Shown here: piece after piece, positions 16,107 through 24,020 of the stretch
Position numbering within the stretch: the stretch's first letter is position 1
How the letters are laid out: each line of letters begins with the position of its first letter
DNA from: Sphingomonas hankookensis
Lineage (GTDB): Bacteria; Pseudomonadota; Alphaproteobacteria; Sphingomonadales; Sphingomonadaceae
Assembly (NCBI RefSeq): GCF_001619955.1
Contig: NZ_LQQO01000002.1
Location: 1-64,000 of the forward strand
Reading direction: 5' to 3'
DNA length: 64,000 bases
Program-made: the position numbers and the translations under genes
The notes under the pieces: generated by a model
What the model was told of the DNA's origin: nothing
The model's input: only the letters and a program-made list of their open reading frames with translations
The model's database searches: none

Positions 16107-16970
16107 ATGTTTCCGGCCATCGGCTTCGTCGTCCTTATCGCCATGGTGTTCGGCGGGTTCGCCTTCACCGGCGGTTCGCTCGGTCCCGTGCTGCACGCCC
16201 TGCCGCACGAAATGCTCATCATCGGCGGTGCGGCGGTCGGCGCGCTCATCATCGGCAATTCGGGCCGTGAGCTGAAGGGCATGGGCAGCGGCTTCATGAA
16301 GGTGCTGAAGGGGCCCAAATACAAGAAGCAGGATTATCTCGACGCGATCTTCCTGGTGTCCAAGCTGATGAAGATGCTGCGCGCCGAAGGGCCGATCGCG
16401 CTGGAACCGCATGTCGAGGACCCGAAATCGTCGTCGGTGTTCAGCGAATATCCGCGGCTGATGAAGGACCATACGCTCATCAACCTGATCGCCGACACGC
16501 TGCGCCTGATCGTCGTATCGTCGGGCACGCTGGACGTGCACGCTGTCGAGGAGGTCATGGACAACGCCATCAAGACCCACCATCACGAGGAACAGGGCCC
16601 GCAGGCGACGCTGCAGGGGCTGGCCGACGCGCTGCCCGCACTCGGCATCGTCGCCGCCGTGCTGGGCGTGGTGAAGACGATGGGGTCGATCGACAAGCCG
16701 CCCTCGATCCTGGGCGGCATGATCGGGTCGGCGCTGGTCGGCACCTTCCTCGGGATTCTGCTCGCTTATGGTCTGGTCGGGCCGCTGGCCGGCCGGTTGC
16801 AGCAGGTGATCGATGCCGACGCCGCCATCTATCACACCGTCAAGCAGATCATCATCGCCTCGCTCCACGGCCATCCGCAGCCGCTGGTGATCGAAGCGGC
16901 GCGCTCGGGCATTCCGCACCACAACCAGCCGGGGTTCGCCGAAGTCTTTGACGGCCTGCGCGGGCGTTGA
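16107..16970 (+). CDS. motA: flagellar motor stator protein MotA
   Basis: Proton-channel subunit of the flagellar stator. The 287-residue product has four hydrophobic segments (about residues 3-22, 34-50, 175-195, 205-230), the conserved cytoplasmic loop, and the MotA motif LGIVAAVLGVVKTMGSIDKPP with the conserved Pro pair region GGMIGSALVGTFLGILLAYG. Length is normal. motB follows after 3 bases. The 131-bp gap before it shows no clear sigma-54 or FliA promoter. Confidence 0.94.
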   Translation: MFPAIGFVVLIAMVFGGFAFTGGSLGPVLHALPHEMLIIGGAAVGALIIGNSGRELKGMGSGFMKVLKGPKYKKQDYLDAIFLVSKLMKMLRAEGPIALEPHVEDPKSSSVFSEYPRLMKDHTLINLIADTLRLIVVSSGTLDVHAVEEVMDNAIKTHHHEEQGPQATLQGLADALPALGIVAAVLGVVKTMGSIDKPPSILGGMIGSALVGTFLGILLAYGLVGPLAGRLQQVIDADAAIYHTVKQIIIASLHGHPQPLVIEAARSGIPHHNQPGFAEVFDGLRGR

Positions 16971-16973
16971 TCC

Positions 16974-17960
16974 ATGGCGAAGGCACCGCACGGCAATAAC
17001 CAGCCGCCCCCCGTCATCATCGTCAAGAAGATCATCGCCGAGGGCCATGGCGGCCATCACGGCGGTGCATGGAAGGTCGCCTATGCCGACTTCGTGACGG
17101 CGATGATGGCGTTCTTTCTGCTGATGTGGCTGCTGGGCGCGACCACCGAGAAGCAGCGCAAGGGGCTGGCCGACTTCTTCGCACCGACCCTGGTCGAGGT
17201 GAAGGCGGGCGCCGCCGGATCGAACGGGCTGTTCGGCGGCGAATCGATCGTCGACCAGGACAGCTATCCCCATCGCGCCGCGCAGACCGGCACCCGGTCG
17301 CTGACCATTCCCGTCGACGCCAATGGCGGTGCGAAGGAAGGGGCGGGCGACAAGGGCCGGTTGAAGAACAAGTCCGAACTGACCCAGTCCGACAAGAAGG
17401 CGTTCGAGCGCGTGAAGCGCGAACTGGCGCGCAAGCTCGCCACCAACGGCGAGTTGCGCAAGCTGGCACGCAACGTCCGCTTCGTGCCGACGCGCGACGG
17501 GGTGCGGATCGACCTGGTCGACAATGCCGATTATTCGATGTTCGCGCTGGGCACCACGGCAATGGCGCCCGAAGCGGCCAAGCTGATGGCGTTGATCGCG
17601 CAGACGGTCCGCGACCTGCCCAACACGATCATGATCCGGGGGCATACCGATGCCGTCGCCTATGGCCGGCCGCAGGACATGAACAACTGGATGCTGTCGT
17701 CGGGCCGGGCGGAGGCGACGCGTCGCCGCCTAGCCATGGGAGGCGTCGGCGAACGCCGCTTCGAACGGATCGAGGGCGTGGCCGACCGCGAGCCGATGAT
17801 CGCCAAGGACCCGTACGACCCGCGCAACCGCCGCGTGGCAATCACGCTCCTCTATCAGGCGACCGAAGGCTTTGGCGGCTCGCGCATGGCCAGCATCGAC
17901 AGCGGCCCCGCCGACCGCGCCGACGTGCCGCGGCCGGGCCGGGAGACGCCGGCGCATTGA
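16974..17960 (+). CDS. motB: flagellar motor stator protein MotB
   Basis: Stator subunit that anchors MotA to peptidoglycan. The 328-residue product has a single N-terminal helix with the proton-binding Asp in VAYADFVTAMMAFFLLMWLL (around residue 38), a linker and plug, and a C-terminal OmpA-like peptidoglycan-binding domain (IMIRGHTDAVAYG, SSGRAEATRRRL, DPYDPRNRRVAITLL). It follows motA closely. An inverted repeat separates it from the convergent TonB receptor gene. Confidence 0.94.
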   Translation: MAKAPHGNNQPPPVIIVKKIIAEGHGGHHGGAWKVAYADFVTAMMAFFLLMWLLGATTEKQRKGLADFFAPTLVEVKAGAAGSNGLFGGESIVDQDSYPHRAAQTGTRSLTIPVDANGGAKEGAGDKGRLKNKSELTQSDKKAFERVKRELARKLATNGELRKLARNVRFVPTRDGVRIDLVDNADYSMFALGTTAMAPEAAKLMALIAQTVRDLPNTIMIRGHTDAVAYGRPQDMNNWMLSSGRAEATRRRLAMGGVGERRFERIEGVADREPMIAKDPYDPRNRRVAITLLYQATEGFGGSRMASIDSGPADRADVPRPGRETPAH

Positions 17961-18005
17961 GGGGGGCGTGCCGGGACAGGAATTTCCTTTAGTAGAACCT
18001 GACCC

Positions 18006-18094
18006 CCGTACCCCGGCGCAGGCGGGGGTCCAGGAGCGTCATAAGCGACGTTTGTCGCGCTTGGCCCTGGCCCCCCGCCTGCGCGGGGGTACGG
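18006..18094. repeat. intergenic inverted repeat, class A
   Basis: CCGTACCCCGGCGCAGGCGG pairs with the right arm ending GCGGGGGTACGG. It lies between the convergent motB and TonB receptor genes, where it could serve as a bidirectional terminator. Confidence 0.82.
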
Positions 18095-18113
18095 TCTGTA
18101 TGTCGACCCGACT

Positions 18114-20939
18114 TTAGAAGAACAGCTTCCGGAACGTCAGCCGTATGACGCGACCATTGGGGTCGAGATAGCCCGGCTGGTAATTGATCGGCACCACGCC
18201 ACTGGCATCGGTCACACGCTGCCGCGCATTGAACAGATTGTCGATGCCCAGGCTGATCCGCGACCCCCGCAGCCAGCGATTGTTGCGGACCAATGCGGGC
18301 TGCTGGCCCAGATCGGCGAACAGCCGCAGCCCGACCGTGGCGAGGCTGCCGAAGTTCAACCGCTGCGTCGCGCCGGCCGCACCGCCATCGACCTCGGTTC
18401 CCGACTGCCAGTTGACCACCAGCCGCGAACCGATGCCATCGCGGGTATAGCCGCTATTGAACTGCACCTGATGGCGCGGCTGGCCACCGGTGTCGCTGAT
18501 CGCCGATCCGTTGAGCAGGTCCAGCTCGGGCAGGCCCGGCCGGATCAGGATCGTGTTGGTGAGGGCGACCGTATGGTACAGGCTGGCCCAGATCCGCCCG
18601 CCGCCACCACCGCCGCCGCGTCCGCCGAAGCCTCCGCCGCCGGGACCGCCAAAGCCGCGTCCGCCACCCGGACCGCGGCCTTCACCACCCGGACCGCGGC
18701 CTTCACCACCCGGACCGCGGCCTTCGCCACCGGGGCCGCGACCTTCACCCGGCGGCGGCGGTGGCGGTGCATCGCCCGGCGGCGGCGCGCCATTGGCTTC
18801 CGCTGCTTCGCGTGCCGCACGGCGCTGTTCCATCCGCTGCTGGCGCAGTGCCTCGAACTGGCGCGAGCGCGCGGTCGTCACCCGCTTCGAGAAATTGATG
18901 CCCCAGCGCAGCTGGCTGCTGTCGGCGCGGGCGAAGTTGATCGGACGCGTGTCTACGCTCAACAGCGTGCCACCGCGCACGAACCGGTCGGGAAACGCCG
19001 CCTGGATATCGGCGGTGATCGCCGGGAAGCTCTGGATCGGATTGTCGATCCGGCTGTCGGTATAGTCGAACTGGAGCGAGATATCGCGCTCGGTCCACGG
19101 CTTCACGTTCAACCCCAGCTTGATGACCCGGCTGTCGCTCGACACCAGGTCGGGATTGCCGCCGGTGATGGTGGTAACGTCGACCGTCGTGCCGCTGACA
19201 TAGTCGAACGTCCGGACGAAAGGCGTGGTGATGAGCGGGTTGCCCAGCTGCTGCTGCGTCGGGGCGTTCTCTTCGTGGCTGACCGACGCCAGCAGGCGGA
19301 TCGCGGTGATCGGCTGCCAGTTGATGCCATAGCCGAGCGTCGTCAGCGTGCCGAAGTCCGACAGCTGCTCGACCTCCGCATTGGCGTTGAGCGACAGCCG
19401 GCCGAGCGCCGACAGCACGTCGCGTGCGGCATTGGCGATCGGCAGGTCGATATTGGCGCGGATCGACGCGGTATCGCGGCCGAGGCTGGTCGAATTGGCG
19501 ATGCCGGCACGCAGCGAATCGCTGGTGAAGTCGGTCGTCGTCGCCGCCACCCGGATGCTGCTATTGGCGTCGCCGGCGGGCAGCGAGAAGGGGGACCCAG
19601 CGATCAGCGCGTTCAGCCCGGCCGCGCTCGACACCGATTTCGCGCGGTCGGCGGTGCGGATCAGGTTGCCCAGATCGCCGAACGGGCTGAACGCGCCGGC
19701 GGTCACCGCGCTCTGGACGTCCGACACATCGACGCCGCGTTCGGTGCGGGTGCTGGTTTCGGTCCGGTCGTAATTGCCGTTCACCGTCCAGCGCCACCGG
19801 CCGATATCGCCGTTCAGCGCCAGCGCGGCATTGGCCGTCGTCGTCTCGGCATTGCGCATCAGCGGATCGGTATCGGCGAAGCGCCGGACGATCACGTCGC
19901 TGGCAAAGGGCGAGAAGGGCGTATTGCCCGGCAATGTCAGCGAGACGCCGGGCAGGCCCAGCAGCGATTCCGTGCGGGTATGTTCGACCCGCGTCGTGAC
20001 GGTCGCGGCGACATTGCCGAAGATGCTGCGCGCATAGACGCCGTTCGCCGAAAGCCGGTCGGTTGCGCCGGTCAGGGTGCGGAACGGCGTGGTGTCGGTG
20101 ATGTTCGGATTGTTCGCCCCGGCCGCAAAGCCTGCCAGCGTCGGCGTGCCCGTCGGTACTGCCGCGACGATGACCGGCGTGCCCGCCAGCGCGCTGAGTG
20201 TCGGATCGACCGGCGCGCCGCTGACCGTCGAGGTCACGTTGCCGCGCAGGTCGAAGGGTGTGCCGCTGGTGTTCGGGATGATCCCGCGTTCGCTTTCCAG
20301 CAGGTTGGACGTGGTTTCGGCCTGCAGGTTCAGGTTGAAGCGCTTGTCCTGGTCGATGCGGACCAGACCGCCCTCGACCTCGAAGTTGCTCGACCCGCCA
20401 TCGGTCGGCGCGCCGCCCTGCAACTCGCCGGTATAGCTGCGGAAGCGCGGGCGCAGCACGAAGTTGATGACCTTCTGGTCCGAGCGATAGCCATATTTGA
20501 GCGCGACTTCCTCGGGCAGGATGTCGACGCGCAGGATCGCTTCGGTCGGCAGGTCGCGAATTTCCTGGAAACCGGCCGAGCGGCGGCCATTGACGAGGAA
20601 CACCGGCTGGCCGCCGCGGACCGACTGCAATTGCGGAGCGAGTTCGGTGACCAGTTCGGCGACCGAGCTGACACCATAGGAGCGGATGTCGGCAGGGGAG
20701 AGCTGCAATTCGGGCTTGATGTCGCCCGGCACCGTTCCGGGCGGCAGGCGGCCGGTGACGACGATCTCTTCCGCGTCGCTTTCGGTGTCGGTGCCGCCGG
20801 CGCCCCCCGATCCGGGTTCGACCGGTTCGGGGGTCTGGCTCTGCGCGGTTGCGGGGGCGGGGGTGGTGGGCGCGGTCTGTGCCGCCCATGCGCCGGGCGC
20901 GGTGCCCAGCGCCAGTATCAGTAACGTCCACCGCGCCAT
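18114..20939 (-). CDS. TonB-dependent receptor with Gly/Arg-rich repeat
   Basis: Outer-membrane TonB-dependent transporter of unknown substrate. The 941-residue product has a signal peptide (MARWTLLILALGTAPGAWA), a Pro/Thr-rich linker, a plug domain with GQPVFLVNGRRSAGFQEI and VDILPEEVALKYGY near residues 115-150, and a beta-barrel ending in RLTFRKLFF (terminal Phe). Residues about 720-785 include four copies of GEGRGPG followed by a Gly run, probably an extracellular loop. ATG 20939 is chosen since GGAAGG sits 7 bases upstream. It resembles the sphingomonad receptors that lack a linked substrate operon; no transport partner is adjacent. Confidence 0.85.
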   Translation of the reverse strand: MARWTLLILALGTAPGAWAAQTAPTTPAPATAQSQTPEPVEPGSGGAGGTDTESDAEEIVVTGRLPPGTVPGDIKPELQLSPADIRSYGVSSVAELVTELAPQLQSVRGGQPVFLVNGRRSAGFQEIRDLPTEAILRVDILPEEVALKYGYRSDQKVINFVLRPRFRSYTGELQGGAPTDGGSSNFEVEGGLVRIDQDKRFNLNLQAETTSNLLESERGIIPNTSGTPFDLRGNVTSTVSGAPVDPTLSALAGTPVIVAAVPTGTPTLAGFAAGANNPNITDTTPFRTLTGATDRLSANGVYARSIFGNVAATVTTRVEHTRTESLLGLPGVSLTLPGNTPFSPFASDVIVRRFADTDPLMRNAETTTANAALALNGDIGRWRWTVNGNYDRTETSTRTERGVDVSDVQSAVTAGAFSPFGDLGNLIRTADRAKSVSSAAGLNALIAGSPFSLPAGDANSSIRVAATTTDFTSDSLRAGIANSTSLGRDTASIRANIDLPIANAARDVLSALGRLSLNANAEVEQLSDFGTLTTLGYGINWQPITAIRLLASVSHEENAPTQQQLGNPLITTPFVRTFDYVSGTTVDVTTITGGNPDLVSSDSRVIKLGLNVKPWTERDISLQFDYTDSRIDNPIQSFPAITADIQAAFPDRFVRGGTLLSVDTRPINFARADSSQLRWGINFSKRVTTARSRQFEALRQQRMEQRRAAREAAEANGAPPPGDAPPPPPPGEGRGPGGEGRGPGGEGRGPGGEGRGPGGGRGFGGPGGGGFGGRGGGGGGGRIWASLYHTVALTNTILIRPGLPELDLLNGSAISDTGGQPRHQVQFNSGYTRDGIGSRLVVNWQSGTEVDGGAAGATQRLNFGSLATVGLRLFADLGQQPALVRNNRWLRGSRISLGIDNLFNARQRVTDASGVVPINYQPGYLDPNGRVIRLTFRKLFF
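18660..18750 (-). repeat. 21-bp tandem repeat inside TonB receptor gene
   Basis: About four copies of a 21-bp unit containing ACCCGGACCGCGGCCTTC on the plus strand, each encoding GEGRGPG on the minus strand. The copies are nearly identical, indicating recent expansion by slippage. Confidence 0.85.
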
Positions 20940-21039
20940 GCGCATTCCTTCCACACCCTGCCCGCCATCTGCGGTAACAGGGCCACTACGGTCCAAATGT
21001 CGCACAACTATCGCGGCCGGCGAAAATATCCGGGTAGAT

Positions 21040-21417
21040 TCAGCGCTTCAGCAGATAGTTCAGCCGCGCTCCGGCGATCGGGCGGTCGCGGTCGTCCTGC
21101 CATGCGATCGCCGTGACATTGGCGATGCGCCCACCCAGCCGCGTCACCTCGCCGGCGGCGAAGGTCGTCCGCTCGCGCCCGCCGCGCATATAGTCGATGG
21201 TGACGTTGATCGGCTTGATGACCGTTTGCTCTTCACCCAGCGCGGCGCGGAGCGTGGCCCATGCCGCCATTTCCAGCATCCCGCCGATCGCGCCGCCATG
21301 CAGGAAGCCGGGGCGGCCGAGCAGGTCGTGGGCGAACTCCATCGTCACCAGCGGATGGCCGCGATTATCGGTGCCGAAGGTCAGGCCGAGCAGTTCGGCA
21401 TAGGGCGACACGGTCAT
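21040..21417 (-). CDS. PaaI-family hotdog thioesterase
   Basis: Probable acyl-CoA thioesterase of the hotdog fold. The 125-residue product has the PaaI-type active-site region GRPGFLHGGAIGGMLEMAAW near residues 34-53, with HGG and a following Glu, then the beta-strands INVTIDYMRGG and GRIANVTAIAWQ. Substrate is not predictable. It overlaps the upstream second thioesterase gene by ATGA, so the two are coupled and may form a heteromer or act on related substrates. Confidence 0.8.
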   Translation of the reverse strand: MTVSPYAELLGLTFGTDNRGHPLVTMEFAHDLLGRPGFLHGGAIGGMLEMAAWATLRAALGEEQTVIKPINVTIDYMRGGRERTTFAAGEVTRLGGRIANVTAIAWQDDRDRPIAGARLNYLLKR

Positions 21418-21857
21418 GCGAACGAGTCCAGCAACATGAAGGTGCCCGCGACATGCGCCACCGGATCGTCCGGGTCGCCGTCATGGGCAATGCCGCGCAC
21501 GAACGCGACCTGCCGCGCGACGCGGTAGCATTCGCCGCGCCCGACGACGGTCCGCTCTGGCGTGGCCGGGCGCAGATAATCGATCCGCAGGTCGAGCGTG
21601 GCATGGGGCAGGAACGCGCCACGCTTCAGCCACACCCCGACGCTGGTCGCCATGTCCATCAGCGTCAGGATCGGTCCCGATGCCAGCACGCCGCGCGCCG
21701 GATCGCCGATCAGGTTGGGGCGGAACGGCAGCAGCAATTCGCACCAATCGGCGCCATGCGCCTGATATCCGATGCCCAGCCGCGTGCCATGCCCGCCGAT
21801 CCGTGCGGAAAAGAAGCGGGCCGGATCGAAGCCGGGCGAAGGGGCGGGGGCAGTCAT
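21414..21857 (-). CDS. PaaI-family hotdog thioesterase, second paralog
   Basis: The 147-residue product (from ATG 21857) has the hotdog core GDPARGVLASGPILTLMDMATSVGVW near residues 50-75 (VLASGPILTLMD in the helix region), then LDLRIDYLRPA and VAHVAGTFMLLD. The usual HGG is replaced by SGP, but the following Asp in LMDMA is kept. The start is uncertain: ATG 21869 and 21905 are in frame; 21857 has GGAG just upstream. It is divergent from the peptide gene at 21991, leaving about 130 bp of shared promoter region. Confidence 0.72.
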   Translation of the reverse strand: MTAPAPSPGFDPARFFSARIGGHGTRLGIGYQAHGADWCELLLPFRPNLIGDPARGVLASGPILTLMDMATSVGVWLKRGAFLPHATLDLRIDYLRPATPERTVVGRGECYRVARQVAFVRGIAHDGDPDDPVAHVAGTFMLLDSFA

Positions 21858-21990
21858 GCTCCGGTCCATAGGGCGGAACGCGGCCGGAATGAAGCGGCCT
21901 ACCATAACAGCCTTGTAACTATGGCTTGGGCCGGCACGGCCATAGGATCCCGCTCGCGGCGCACGACCGTCGCGTCACGGGGGGAAGAAC

Positions 21991-22146
21991 ATGCCGATCG
22001 TCACCATCCCACTTGCCGAGATCGTCGATCTGGGAACGCAGGTTGCGACGACCGGCGCGATCCGCGTGGCGGAGGCGTCGGGCGATCAGGTGTTCGAATA
22101 TATCATCGCCGTCGCGATGCTGGTGTACGAGATGTATCCGAACTGA
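21991..22146 (+). CDS. 51-residue peptide, candidate RiPP-like precursor
   Basis: I do not recognise this gene. It encodes 51 residues beginning MPIVTIPLAEIVDLGTQVA and ending AMLVYEMYPN. The N-terminal half is Ile/Val/Thr-rich, the middle carries RVAEASGDQ, and the C-terminal 15 residues are hydrophobic with three Tyr, one Met and a Pro-Asn end. No Cys and no signal peptide. GGGGGAAG lies 6 bases before the ATG, a strong ribosome site. The next gene starts 1 base after the stop, so the peptide heads a tightly coupled operon with two cupin/HEAT proteins. Small size, strong translation and placement suggest a modified-peptide precursor, but a regulatory or structural peptide is possible. Confidence 0.6.
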   Translation: MPIVTIPLAEIVDLGTQVATTGAIRVAEASGDQVFEYIIAVAMLVYEMYPN

Positions 22147-22147
22147 G

Positions 22148-23092
22148 ATGCCGGCACCGATCGATGGACAGTTGCGCGATGCGATCGCGGCGGCGCGGGA
22201 GCGGTCGCTCGCGGTGGCGCGCGACTGGACCGACGATGCGGCGGTTCGGGCGGTAACGGCGCGCTTCGCCGATGTGACGACGCTGGCCGAGGGAGAGGCC
22301 GCTGCGTGCGCATTGGTGCAGGATGCCGGCTGGGTCGGTGCCCTGCTCGCCCCGTGGATCGCAAGGCTGCGGGACGATCCCCTGCTTGAACCGCCGTTCA
22401 AGAGCCAGCGCGACGCATTGCGCACCGGCATGGTGCTGGTCGAGACGGCGGCTGCCAGCGTGACGATGGCGGTGATCGACCACCTTGCCCCGGCGGCCCG
22501 CGTCATGCCCGATACCGTCGTCGTTGGCGGGCGGGTGTCGTGGACGCGCTACCTGCGCGGGGGCGAGGCCCGGCTGTGGCGATGGCGGGCCGACGCGATC
22601 GACGATGGCTGGCACGGTGCCATCGCCGCACCGGCGCGGCCATTGGCGGTGCAGCCCCTGGCCGATGGCGCAGTGGTGCGGCTGGACGGACGGACCGACG
22701 CGATGTTGCTGGTCGAACCGGTCGGCCCCATCGTGTCGGTGACGATCACGCTGCGCCACGGTGCCGCGCCGTTCATGCGCGAATATGACCGGGCGGGCGG
22801 TGGGCTGGTGCGCGTGGCGACGCTGGACGACGCGGCGGCGCGCAGCACGATGCTGCTGACGCTGTTGCGCGAACTGGGACAGGCGGACGAAGAGGTGTTC
22901 GACGCGCTGTCGCGCGACCCCGCCTTCTTCGTGCGCTGGGACGCGATGCGCGAATGGCTGGCCTGCGATGCGCGTGCCGCCTTGCCCCGGCTGCGCGCGA
23001 TGACCGACGATCCGCACCCCGACGTCCGATCAGCGGCCCAGGCGATGCTGCCGGTGGTGGAAGCGCGCATGGGGGCGGCATGGCACGGGTGA
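22148..23092 (+). CDS. HEAT-repeat protein with metal-less cupin-like domain
   Basis: Unknown protein of 314 residues. Residues 1-105 are helical and Ala-rich. Residues about 125-205 look like a beta-rich cupin-type fold (WTRYLRGGEARLWRW, VVRLDG, MLLVEP, VSVTITL). The C terminus (about 215-305) has HEAT-like helices (DAMREWLACDARAALPRLRA, HPDVRSAAQAML). By eye it aligns with the following gene product from the second cupin motif to the last HEAT helix, but it lacks the HxH and the later His of that protein, so it may be a non-catalytic partner. It starts 1 base after the peptide gene and overlaps the next gene by 13 bases. Confidence 0.7.
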   Translation: MPAPIDGQLRDAIAAARERSLAVARDWTDDAAVRAVTARFADVTTLAEGEAAACALVQDAGWVGALLAPWIARLRDDPLLEPPFKSQRDALRTGMVLVETAAASVTMAVIDHLAPAARVMPDTVVVGGRVSWTRYLRGGEARLWRWRADAIDDGWHGAIAAPARPLAVQPLADGAVVRLDGRTDAMLLVEPVGPIVSVTITLRHGAAPFMREYDRAGGGLVRVATLDDAAARSTMLLTLLRELGQADEEVFDALSRDPAFFVRWDAMREWLACDARAALPRLRAMTDDPHPDVRSAAQAMLPVVEARMGAAWHG

Positions 23093-23988
23093 TCGACCCG
23101 GGCAGTGGCGATGCGATCGGGCTGGACGATCTGGTCGACCTGCTCGCCACCGAACCGGTCGATGTGCGCGACGAGGAGGCGTTCGCGTCGCTTGGCCCGG
23201 CACTCGCCCGGCTCGGGCGCAACCGGACCTTCCTTGGCGAACTCGCGCTGGCCGAACTCAAACAGCGGTGCCGCGGGCAGGTCGACGGCAATGCCTATGG
23301 TGCACAGGTGTTGCTGCTGCGCCCGCCTGATGGCCGCTTCGTTCTGCGTGCGAATTTCTGGCCGGCGGCGCAGGATCGCGCGCTCCGGGCCGGCGGGCGG
23401 GGCGCCTATTTCTACGACCTGCCGCACGACCATAATTTCCCGTTCCTGACGGTCGGCTATCATGGGCCGGGCTATTGGAGCGACGATTACCGCTACGACG
23501 TCACCGCCATCGACGGCAGCATCGGCGAACCGGCGGGTCTGCGCCATGTCGGGCGCTCGCGGCTCGATCCGGGCAAGGTGCTGCTCTACCGGATGCGCGA
23601 CGACGTGCATGTCCAGCTGCCGCCCGATGCCTTTTCGGTATCGCTCAACATCCTGGGCTATGACGCGGCTCAGCCCTGGCTCGACCAATATCGCTTCGAC
23701 ATTCGCGGCAACAGCATCGCGCAGGTGCTGACCTCGACGCCGGCGGAGGCGCTGGTGACGCTGGCCGTCGGGGCTGACCTGCCCGACGCGCTCGACCTCG
23801 CCGAGAGTTTTGCCACGCGCCACCCGTGCGACCGGATGCGGATCACCGTGCTCGACGCGCTGGTCCGGTCCGGACCCGATCCGCTGGCCGCGCTGGAGCG
23901 CGCGGCGGACGACCCGTCGCGGCGGATCGCCGGCCATGCCCGACAGCTGCTGGCACAGATCGATCCGGATCGGACGCGGTTGTCCTAA
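23080..23988 (+). CDS. cupin-HEAT fusion, putative metal-dependent oxygenase
   Basis: The 302-residue protein has an N-terminal helical segment (1-65), a beta-rich domain (70-190) and C-terminal HEAT-like helices (215-298). His116-Asp-His118 in YDLPHDHNFPFL and His177 in DDVHVQLP are placed like the HxH and second-motif His of metal-binding cupins; the stretch VGYHGPGYWSDDYRYD between them is rich in aromatic and acidic residues. This suggests an Fe- or Mn-dependent oxygenase or a binding protein; family membership is inferred from motif spacing only. The gene overlaps its paralog upstream, so both are made together, with the peptide gene first. Confidence 0.68.
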   Translation: MARVIDPGSGDAIGLDDLVDLLATEPVDVRDEEAFASLGPALARLGRNRTFLGELALAELKQRCRGQVDGNAYGAQVLLLRPPDGRFVLRANFWPAAQDRALRAGGRGAYFYDLPHDHNFPFLTVGYHGPGYWSDDYRYDVTAIDGSIGEPAGLRHVGRSRLDPGKVLLYRMRDDVHVQLPPDAFSVSLNILGYDAAQPWLDQYRFDIRGNSIAQVLTSTPAEALVTLAVGADLPDALDLAESFATRHPCDRMRITVLDALVRSGPDPLAALERAADDPSRRIAGHARQLLAQIDPDRTRLS

Positions 23989-24020
23989 GCGGCTGGCGAT
24001 GGGCGGGTAGGGTGTCGTCG

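Noticed and set aside
18660..18750. Possible CRISPR-like array
   Set aside because: The repeat unit is 21 bp, without spacers, and encodes an in-frame GEGRGPG peptide repeat.
18471..20924. Open frame of 817 codons on the plus strand
   Set aside because: Antisense of the TonB receptor gene, no start signal, low-complexity translation.
21905..21905. Longer start for the second thioesterase (ATG 21905)
   Set aside because: The added 16 residues are not hotdog-like and no ribosome site is present; 21857 has GGAG upstream.
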